Shown here piece by piece: positions 6,608-13,836 of a DNA stretch of 64,000 bases (its first letter is position 1; the number at the start of each line of letters is the position of its first letter). Both the position numbers and the translations under genes were made by a program. The DNA lies in contig JAEZUE010000076.1 in the NCBI GenBank assembly GCA_023443455.1, forward strand, positions 1-64,000, read 5' to 3'. The notes beneath the pieces were generated by a model. The model had not been told where the DNA came from, did not search any database, and saw only the letters and a list, made by a program, of their open reading frames with translations. The stretch comes from Verrucomicrobiota bacterium (lineage in GTDB: Bacteria > Verrucomicrobiota > Verrucomicrobiia > Opitutales > Opitutaceae).

Positions 6608-7594
6608 ATGAAAGCACTACTCCTCGCCCTATTCGCGCTGCCCGCGCTCGCCCTTGCCCAGGGCGCCCTCACGCCATCCGACGCCCCGGCGCCAACGATG
6701 AAGAGCCTCGACCAGCTCGAAGCCCGCGTTCCGATCGGCAAAGTCGGCGGCAGCACTTCCAACCTCACCATCGGAAAGCCCGGTTCCTACGTGCTGGTGG
6801 GCAACGTCACCGTCTCTTCCGGAAACGGGATCACGATCTCCGGAAACAACATCACTCTGGACCTCAACGGATTCACGATCTCCTCCAACGCCACCTCACC
6901 AACCGGATACGGAGTTTTTGTCGGCAACGTCCGCCAAATCGTCATCGAGAACGGACACATCCGAGGATCCGGAACCATCACCAATGGTGAGTTCGATGGG
7001 ACCGGATTCAGTGGCGGGGTCTACGTGGGGACCGTCAGCGCCAAAACAGTTACCATCCGCAACGTCACCGTGAGGGAGGTCGGAAATTTCGGGATCAAGT
7101 TCTCCGGGCCCTTCGACTCGGACACCGGCGTTGTCGAGCACTGCCAAGTCCACACTTGCGGCACCACCGGCATCGAAGCACCGGTCGTACGCGACTGCAC
7201 GGCCGACAACTGCGGCGAAACCGCCATTAACGCCAGCCGCACCTTCGGGTGCTTCGGCAAGACAGTCGGCCAAAGCAACAGAGCCCACGGAATTAGCGCC
7301 ATCGATGCGGTCGATTGCACCGGTACCGCGAACGCCGGAGTCGGAATATCGGTCAGCGGTAGCGCCACCAATTGCCATGGGACCAGCTCCACCTACATCG
7401 GCCTCCGCGCCATCGCGGCAATCGGCTGCAGAGGTAGGACGGTCTCGGGTGTTTCCGGCATCTCCGTCACTCTAGCCGCCAACTGCCTCGGCGAAAACGA
7501 CGCCGGCGGTATCGGACTACGCGCCGACATCGCCAACACCTGCGCGGCGGCCTCCGGCACGGTCAGCGTCACACACAAATACAACATGCCGTAG
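6608..7594 (+). CDS. secreted right-handed parallel beta-helix protein
   Basis: The 328-residue product has a signal peptide (A-L-A-L-A-Q, residue about 18) and the 'T-P-S-D-A-P-A-P-T-M-K-S-L' N-terminal module also seen in the 72-residue protein at 5136. From residue 55 on it is built of short beta-helix coils: 'P-G-S-Y-V-L-V-G-N-V-T-V', 'I-T-L-D-L-N-G-F-T-I', 'I-V-I-E-N-G-H-I-R-G-S-G', 'V-T-I-R-N-V-T-V-R-E-V' and Cys/Gly-rich coils to the end. The 'I-x-L-D-L-N-G-F-x-I' block is typical of pectate-lyase-fold proteins of Verrucomicrobia and Planctomycetes. No catalytic residues can be assigned. Confidence 0.8.
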   Translation: MKALLLALFALPALALAQGALTPSDAPAPTMKSLDQLEARVPIGKVGGSTSNLTIGKPGSYVLVGNVTVSSGNGITISGNNITLDLNGFTISSNATSPTGYGVFVGNVRQIVIENGHIRGSGTITNGEFDGTGFSGGVYVGTVSAKTVTIRNVTVREVGNFGIKFSGPFDSDTGVVEHCQVHTCGTTGIEAPVVRDCTADNCGETAINASRTFGCFGKTVGQSNRAHGISAIDAVDCTGTANAGVGISVSGSATNCHGTSSTYIGLRAIAAIGCRGRTVSGVSGISVTLAANCLGENDAGGIGLRADIANTCAAASGTVSVTHKYNMP

Positions 7595-7616
7595 GCGACT
7601 CGACAGCTCCGGTCCC

Positions 7617-10568
7617 CTACTCGCGCACACCGACCCGCTCGAACGGGAACTCCTCCCAACCGGGAAGGGCGAACGCGGGCGACTCCGGCCGCAGCCGCAG
7701 GTCGCCGACCGCCTCGTCGCCAAAGAGCGGATCGGTGTCGGGCAGGTTCTCGTCGGCAACCGCGGTGCCGTTGGTGAAGTAGTCGCGCACGAAGGTTTCG
7801 CCGGCGATCCAGGGTTTGCGGGACTGCCAGACGAGGTTGCCGGCGAACACGCAGCCGCGCGGCGCCAGCCAGGTGTCGGCCTCGGCCTTCACCGCCGCCC
7901 ACGTGTCCGGCATCTCGGCACAGAACGGGTACGCCGAGAGCCACGGCTCCGCGCGGTAGCCAAGCGAGAGCAGCGCGGCGTGCCGCCCCTGGAGCAGCCA
8001 CTCTTGGGTGCGCAGTTCCGACAACCCCCAGTCGGCGACCGTGAGCGCACCGCCACAACGGGCCACGAGGTTGTGGGTGATCACGTTGTTGCGGCCGCCG
8101 TTGATCTTGAAGGCGTAGCCGGCGACCGAGTGGACGAGGTTCCCCTCGCACCGCACGCCGGCAATCGTCTCGTCGAGATAGACGCCGTGCACATCGTCGC
8201 TGCCGGTCAGGCTCACAATGTCGTGGATGAAATTGCCGCGCACCACCGTGCCGTACGCGCCCCAGTCGGAATCGCCGTAGATGGCGCCGGCATCGCTGCC
8301 CTCCCGACAGACGTCGGAGGTCTCGTTCGCCTCGATCATGTGCTCGTTGCCGCGGAAGGTGATCGCGCCGCACCCGGCCGAATGGATGCGGTTGTGCCGA
8401 GCGACATTGCCGCAACCCGTGAGCCGCACGCCGGCCACCCCGCTGAACTGGAACCGGGCAAAATCGTGGAGTTCACAATCCTCAAGCCGGTTGCCGCCCG
8501 GAGTGATCGAGGCGGGCACGCCGCCGTTGAGCCAGACGGCCGTGTGCCCGGTGCCGGCGATGCGGCAGCGGCGCACGACATTGCCGCGGTTGTTCTGCGC
8601 CGCCGTGGCGGCGTAGCCGTTCATCGTGACCGCGCCGCCGCCGGAGTTGCGCAGCACCAGCCCGTGCAGCACCACGTCGTTGCACTCCCACAGCGTCACC
8701 AGATTCTGGCGCCCGCACTCGACCGTGAATTCGCGCAACGTGACGTGCCGCGCGTGGTCGAGATTGAGCGGCGCCACCTCCAGCCGCGATATCACGATGT
8801 CGGAGGTTGGGCTGAACCCGACCGGCGGCCAGAGATAGAGCAGGCCGGAAGTGCGGTCGAGGTACCACTCGCCGGGCTCGGTGATCTCCTCGATCAAATT
8901 GTAGGCATACCAGGGTGTGCCCGGCTTGATGCCGTACGCCGCCGGTGCCTGCGCCAACAAGATCGAACGACCAACCGGATCGATCGCGGCCACCGGCAGG
9001 TGGTACTCCGCCCAGCTCCAGCACCAGTAGCCGTCGACCCACGCATCCGGGGCCTGGAGCCAGCGCGCCGGGCGGTCGTCCGCGTACGAAAAGCTGGTGG
9101 TCGTGATCGGAGTGGTCGTGTGTGCGTAGCCGTTGTTGAGCCGCGCGGGATCGAGCGCGAACAGCGTGCCAGCCGAGGCGGTACCGCCCAGCGGCGTGAA
9201 CGCGCCCGGCTCGCTCCCCCAGCACTGCCAGCTCTGGCCCGCGGCGCCGTACGGCCAGCGGTCCTCCGCCACCGTGGTCACGACCCAGAGCACGTTCCGG
9301 CCACCGGCGCCGTCGTCGTAGGAGTGGCGCCGCAGGTAGTACTGCAGGCCATCGACCAGCTCGTCGCGCCGGAATGCGGACACGCCGTCGAGCGTCGCAA
9401 ACTTGGTGTAGGTACCGGCAACGCCGGGCGTCGAATCGCCGTAGAGCGTGAAGGTGTCGCCTTGCATGTCCGGCGTGGTCATCTGCGTGACACCCACATC
9501 CGGCCAGCGCGCCAGCCGCATCGGCTGCGTATCCACGAAAATCTCCAGCGCCGCCCCGCCATCCCGGCCGAACCCACGCGTGCGCAACATTCCATACGCC
9601 GCGGTCCTCTCCGCCTCGCTCGATTGCGCGGTGATTCCCAGATATGGTTTCAGGTCGACCTGCCACACCCGGCCTTTCGCCGAGTCGTCGAGCCGGTCCC
9701 AGATCGGTGACGTGGCGGCAACGACCGTGAACGCGCTCGCGGGCAACCGTTTGCCGGCGACAAGCCGCACTTCCTCGCCGGGATAACCGCGCCAATCCAC
9801 CGAGTGCGTCGCGTCGGTGCCGGAGTCGAGCGAGCCCAGCGTGAGCGAAGCGCTGCGCTCGTAGATACCGCCGCGCAGCCACACGGCGATGCCGCCGGCC
9901 GGGACGCCGGCGGCGATGCGGGTCCGCACCGCCGCCTTCGCCTTCTCCAACGTGAGAAAGGGCGCGGCCTTCGTGCCGAGGTTCGCGTCGTTGCCGTTTG
10001 GACTCACGAAATATTCGGCGCCATAGACGCGCGGCGTGCCCTTGGTGGCATCGGCCGCCGTCGGATCGCTGCCGAGCTCGATCTCCTCGGCGTTGCTCAT
10101 GCCGTCGCCGTCGGTGTCGGCATCGGCCACCACCACGCGCCAGTAGCGGCGCGTCTCGGTCGCGGGAGAACCGGCTGCCCGCCCAATCTCACTCAGCTCC
10201 TCGCCGCGGCCGACGTGCAGCTCGGGCTCCGCGGTCCACGTCACCAAATCTTCGCTACTCTCGACCCGGTAGCGTTTGCCCCACGCGCCGCGCCAACGCA
10301 GCACGAGGTTGCCGGCAGCGTCGAACTGCGGCGCGGCGGCAAACCGGCTCGCCCCGTCGAGCGGATCCGTGCCGGCGAGCGCCTCCTGGGCGTTGGTGAA
10401 GCCGTCTCCATCGGAGTCCGCAGCGGCTGTCGCCCCAGCCGGCAAGCGGTACAGCGCCGCCCAGACATCGGACAGACCGTCGCCATTGCGGTCGACGATG
10501 GCAGAGAGCGGCGACAGGCCGAGGGCGAGCACTAGGCCCGCGACCAAAATGGTGCGGTGGGGAAGCAT
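7617..10568 (-). CDS. large secreted beta-helix protein (GH141-like) with TSP3 N-terminal module, paralogue 1
   Basis: The 983-residue product has a signal peptide, then a calcium-binding TSP3 segment (D-R-N-G-D-G-L-S-D and D-S-D-G-D-G-F-T-N, residues 26-72), a 'V-E-S-S-E-D-L-V-T-W' module (about 100-112) and a second D-x-D-x-D-G-D-G-M-S segment (about 150-172). From about 187 ('Y-F-V-S-P-N-G-N-D', then 'L-E-K-A-K-A-A-V-R') to the end it is a right-handed parallel beta-helix of the type seen in GH141 and related polysaccharide-active enzymes. The body ends with 'D-T-D-P-L-F-G-D'. Likely an exported carbohydrate-active or binding protein; substrate unknown. It is about the same length as, and clearly paralogous to, the next gene. 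Confidence 0.82.
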   Translation of the reverse strand: MLPHRTILVAGLVLALGLSPLSAIVDRNGDGLSDVWAALYRLPAGATAAADSDGDGFTNAQEALAGTDPLDGASRFAAAPQFDAAGNLVLRWRGAWGKRYRVESSEDLVTWTAEPELHVGRGEELSEIGRAAGSPATETRRYWRVVVADADTDGDGMSNAEEIELGSDPTAADATKGTPRVYGAEYFVSPNGNDANLGTKAAPFLTLEKAKAAVRTRIAAGVPAGGIAVWLRGGIYERSASLTLGSLDSGTDATHSVDWRGYPGEEVRLVAGKRLPASAFTVVAATSPIWDRLDDSAKGRVWQVDLKPYLGITAQSSEAERTAAYGMLRTRGFGRDGGAALEIFVDTQPMRLARWPDVGVTQMTTPDMQGDTFTLYGDSTPGVAGTYTKFATLDGVSAFRRDELVDGLQYYLRRHSYDDGAGGRNVLWVVTTVAEDRWPYGAAGQSWQCWGSEPGAFTPLGGTASAGTLFALDPARLNNGYAHTTTPITTTSFSYADDRPARWLQAPDAWVDGYWCWSWAEYHLPVAAIDPVGRSILLAQAPAAYGIKPGTPWYAYNLIEEITEPGEWYLDRTSGLLYLWPPVGFSPTSDIVISRLEVAPLNLDHARHVTLREFTVECGRQNLVTLWECNDVVLHGLVLRNSGGGAVTMNGYAATAAQNNRGNVVRRCRIAGTGHTAVWLNGGVPASITPGGNRLEDCELHDFARFQFSGVAGVRLTGCGNVARHNRIHSAGCGAITFRGNEHMIEANETSDVCREGSDAGAIYGDSDWGAYGTVVRGNFIHDIVSLTGSDDVHGVYLDETIAGVRCEGNLVHSVAGYAFKINGGRNNVITHNLVARCGGALTVADWGLSELRTQEWLLQGRHAALLSLGYRAEPWLSAYPFCAEMPDTWAAVKAEADTWLAPRGCVFAGNLVWQSRKPWIAGETFVRDYFTNGTAVADENLPDTDPLFGDEAVGDLRLRPESPAFALPGWEEFPFERVGVRE

Positions 10569-10618
10569 GTGGGGATGGGTCGCGAGCGACGGACCATACC
10601 GCGGGCCGGGCGGCCCCG

Positions 10619-10663
10619 GGTCAACCGCCCGGGTGGCTAGGTGCCCGCTTTCAGGACGAATTC
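10619..10663 (-). promoter_or_regulatory. conserved upstream element of paralogue 1 (GAATTC-N32-GTTGACC)
   Basis: On the minus strand GAATTC (10663-10658) is followed after 32 bases by GTTGACC (10625-10619), about 50 bases before the start codon. The same pair with 32 and 31 bases between the boxes precedes the other two large secreted genes. TTGACC may be a -35 box, but no convincing -10 was found. Confidence 0.5.
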
Positions 10664-10759
10664 ACGACGAGACCCACGCGGTTGCGGTGCCCGCCCCACC
10701 AACCGGAGACCGAGGAGAGCTCGGGCCAGGAGTTCGCTCCAGGCCCGATTCATCCCGCG

Positions 10760-13699
10760 CTACTCACGGATGCCGGCGCGTTTGAAGGGATTGGTGTCGC
10801 TCGTCCAGCCGAGCGTGGCCCACGCGGGCGACTCGGGCCGCAAGCTCAGGTCGCCGGCGACTTCGTCGACGAAGAGCGGATCGGTGTCGAGGGTGTTGTC
10901 ATCTTCGAGCTTGGCCCCGTCGGTGAAGTACTGCTTGGCGGTCGGCAGGTCCTGGAAGAAGTGCCAGCCGTTGCGCCACCCGAAGTTCGACTTCGCGAGG
11001 CAGCCACGAGGCGTGAGCCAGGTATCCTTCGCGGCCTCGATCGCGGCCAACGTGCCCGGGATCAACGCACATTCCGGATACTCGGTAGTCCACTTCACGC
11101 TGCGGTAGCCTACCGCATGCAGCTTGTTCAGCAGCGTCTGGATCGTATCGGATTTCAGGGTGAGCGCCCGCTGCGAGGTGCGCAGCGCCGCATAGCAGTC
11201 CACCACGAGATTGCGCTCCGCCTCGTTGTCGCGCCCGCCGTTGAAAAAGAAGGCCGCGCCGTCGATCCGGTAGAAGAAGTTGTCCCGCACATCGCCGCCC
11301 GCGCCACCGTCGTCGATGTAGACACCGTGCGTCTCCTGGTGGAAGAGGGAGGAGCCCACGTCGTGGATGAAGTTGCCGTGCACCATGTTGCCGCGCACGT
11401 CCCAGCTCCCCGAGTAGATGGCCGAGGCATCGCCACTGAGCCGGCAGATGCCGCCGAGCTCGTTGGCTTCGATCCGGTGCTCGTTGCCATCGTAGCCGAC
11501 CGCGCGGTCGGGCACGTCGGACACGCGGTTGTGATGGAAGACGGTGCCGCAGCCTTCGAGATAGAGGGCCTGCACACCGCTGGTCTGGAAACGACCATAG
11601 CGGGCGAACTCGCAGTCCTCGATCACGTTGCCGGAACGCGTGAGCGTCTTGCGATCGCCGCCGCTCATCCAGATCGCGGCGGCGCCGCAGTCGAGCAGGC
11701 GGCAGCGGCGCACGTTCGTCTGCCAAGCGTTCTCCAAATGCAGCGCGGAGTCTCCGGCGTTGCGGAAGGTCGTGCGCGCAAATAAAAGTCCGATACAGTC
11801 CTTCGCGCTCACCTGGCGCCAGCGGCCCGCCTCGACCACGAGATCGGCGAACCCGAGGTGCTTCGCCGCGGTGAGGGTCACCAACGGCGCCTCCAGCCGC
11901 GAGACGACGACATCGGAGCCGGGGCCGAACCCAGCCGGCGGCCAGAGATAGAGCAGCCCGCTCGAGCGGTCGAGGTACCACTCGCCCGGGCGCGTGATCT
12001 CCTCGAGCAGGTTGTAGGCAAACCACGGCTGATCCGCCCCCATCGTCATCACATCCTCGCTACCCAGGGGTTTTTCATGGGGCGAAGGAGCAAACTCGAT
12101 CCCGGTGTACCCGGCATGGGCGGTGATCCGGGTGATTCGCCGATGGGCCTCGAGAAAGGCGACTTTCCAGTAACCGGCCACCCACGCGTCCGGCGCGGCG
12201 GTCCAGCGGCGTGGGCGGTCGCCCACGCCGCGACCGTAGTTGAATTCATAAGTATCGGCGATCGACCGGGTGAAGGCGTAGCCGTGCTTGATCCGGTCGG
12301 GGAACCACACGGTCGGGCTCCCGGCGGAATTGTATTTCACGTAGGTGCGAAAGAAATGCCCGGGCTCCGCCTGGTTCTGACAGGCCCAGGAAACTTTCTC
12401 GTCCGAGGGAAAGTCGTTCGCGGGCGGTGTACCGGCCGTGAGTGACGGCGCGATGTACCAGTTGCATTCGTTTTGCTTGAGTTTGTTGGTCCACGCGTAG
12501 CGATAGAGATAGAACTGCTCGCCGCCGACCAAGCCCTCACGCTTGAAGCGCAGCACGCCGTCCGTCGTGGCCTCGCGCCGGTAGGTGCCGCCGACAGCGG
12601 GCACGCTCGTGCCGGAGAGGACCGTGATGCTCGGCCCGTAGATATCGGGCATCGTGTGCTGGTCGACATCGGGCCAACGGGCGAGCGGCAACGGGTTGCC
12701 ATCGACCGCCAATTCCAGGGCGGCGACAAACGCCTTGCCGAAACCGCGCTCCTTCAACGTGCCAAAGTCTGCGATACCGAGCGCCTTCAGATCGATCTGC
12801 CGCACCTTGCCGCGCGCGGTGGCATCGAGCCGGCTCCAGATCGGCGAGGCGCTCGTCACGAGGGTGAACCCGCTCGCAGGCAGGCGCTGGCCGCCGATCA
12901 GCCGCACCTCCTCGCCGGGATACCCGCGCCAGTCGACTGAGTTCGCGGCGCTCGTGCCGGAATCGGGCTCGCCGAAAGCGAGCGTCGTCGTGCGCTCATA
13001 CACACCACCACGCAACCACACGGCGATGCCGCCCGCCGGCATGCCCGCGGCGATCTTCGTGCGCACCTCAGCCTGCGCTTTCTCCAGCGTGAGAAACGGC
13101 GCGGCCTTCGTACCGTCGTTCGTATCGTTGCCGTTTGGACTCACAAAATACTCGACGCCATAGACGCGCGGCGTGCCGAGCGTGGCATCGGCGACGGTCG
13201 GATCGCTGCCGAGCTCGATTTCCTCGGCGTTGGTCATGCCGTCGTCGTCGGTGTCGACATCGGCCACCACCACGCGCCAGTAACGCCGCGCTTCGGCCGC
13301 GGCTCCGGCCGCGCGCACGATCACGCTCAGCTCCTGGCCACGGCCGATGTGCAGCTCGGGCTCCGTGGCCCATGTCACCAAATCCGCGCTGCTCTCGACC
13401 AGGTAGCGTTTGCCCCACGCCCCGCGCCAGCGCAGCACGAGGTTTCCGGCGGCATCCGTCTGCGGCGCGGCCGAGAAGCGGCTGGCGGCATTGAGCGGGT
13501 CCGTACCGGCGAGCGCCTCGTGGGCGTTGGTGAAACCGTCGCCATCGAGGTCCGCGGCGGCCGACGTCCCCGCCGGCAAGCGGTACAGCGCCGCCCACAC
13601 GTCGGAGAGCCCGTCGTTGTTGCGGTCGATGATGGCCGCGAGCGGCGCGGCAAGAAGCAGCGCGAGGCTCGCGCCGAGAATGGTGCGTGGGGGGTGCAT
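10760..13699 (-). CDS. large secreted beta-helix protein (GH141-like) with TSP3 N-terminal module, paralogue 2
   Basis: The 979-residue product has the same architecture as the preceding protein: signal peptide, D-R-N-N-D-G-L-S-D and D-L-D-G-D-G-F-T-N calcium-binding motifs, 'V-E-S-S-A-D-L-V-T-W', 'D-V-D-T-D-D-D-G-M-T-N', then 'Y-F-V-S-P-N-G-N-D-T-N-D-G-T-K' and a beta-helix to the end. The first 190 residues are nearly identical to paralogue 1; the beta-helix domains diverge in the middle, where this protein has a different insertion around residues 330-520. Probably a different substrate specificity on the same scaffold. It is on the same strand but has its own upstream element. Confidence 0.82.
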   Translation of the reverse strand: MHPPRTILGASLALLLAAPLAAIIDRNNDGLSDVWAALYRLPAGTSAAADLDGDGFTNAHEALAGTDPLNAASRFSAAPQTDAAGNLVLRWRGAWGKRYLVESSADLVTWATEPELHIGRGQELSVIVRAAGAAAEARRYWRVVVADVDTDDDGMTNAEEIELGSDPTVADATLGTPRVYGVEYFVSPNGNDTNDGTKAAPFLTLEKAQAEVRTKIAAGMPAGGIAVWLRGGVYERTTTLAFGEPDSGTSAANSVDWRGYPGEEVRLIGGQRLPASGFTLVTSASPIWSRLDATARGKVRQIDLKALGIADFGTLKERGFGKAFVAALELAVDGNPLPLARWPDVDQHTMPDIYGPSITVLSGTSVPAVGGTYRREATTDGVLRFKREGLVGGEQFYLYRYAWTNKLKQNECNWYIAPSLTAGTPPANDFPSDEKVSWACQNQAEPGHFFRTYVKYNSAGSPTVWFPDRIKHGYAFTRSIADTYEFNYGRGVGDRPRRWTAAPDAWVAGYWKVAFLEAHRRITRITAHAGYTGIEFAPSPHEKPLGSEDVMTMGADQPWFAYNLLEEITRPGEWYLDRSSGLLYLWPPAGFGPGSDVVVSRLEAPLVTLTAAKHLGFADLVVEAGRWRQVSAKDCIGLLFARTTFRNAGDSALHLENAWQTNVRRCRLLDCGAAAIWMSGGDRKTLTRSGNVIEDCEFARYGRFQTSGVQALYLEGCGTVFHHNRVSDVPDRAVGYDGNEHRIEANELGGICRLSGDASAIYSGSWDVRGNMVHGNFIHDVGSSLFHQETHGVYIDDGGAGGDVRDNFFYRIDGAAFFFNGGRDNEAERNLVVDCYAALRTSQRALTLKSDTIQTLLNKLHAVGYRSVKWTTEYPECALIPGTLAAIEAAKDTWLTPRGCLAKSNFGWRNGWHFFQDLPTAKQYFTDGAKLEDDNTLDTDPLFVDEVAGDLSLRPESPAWATLGWTSDTNPFKRAGIRE

Positions 13700-13736
13700 G
13701 GGGATGCGTCCCGAGGCGAAACGCGACGCGCCGCAA

Positions 13737-13781
13737 GGTCAACCGCCGCGAAGCTCCCCGCACGGCTTTGAAACGGAATTC
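13737..13781 (-). promoter_or_regulatory. conserved upstream element of paralogue 2 (GAATTC-N32-GTTGACC)
   Basis: On the minus strand GTGAATTC, then 'CGTTTCAAAG', then after 32 bases from GAATTC the box GTTGACC (13743-13737), 38 bases before the start codon. Same boxes and same spacing as at 10619-10663. Confidence 0.5.
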
Positions 13782-13836
13782 ACGCCCGCCTCCGCCCGGA
13801 GACCGGGTTGGCTCGGGCCCGGCACCCACCGCGCGC

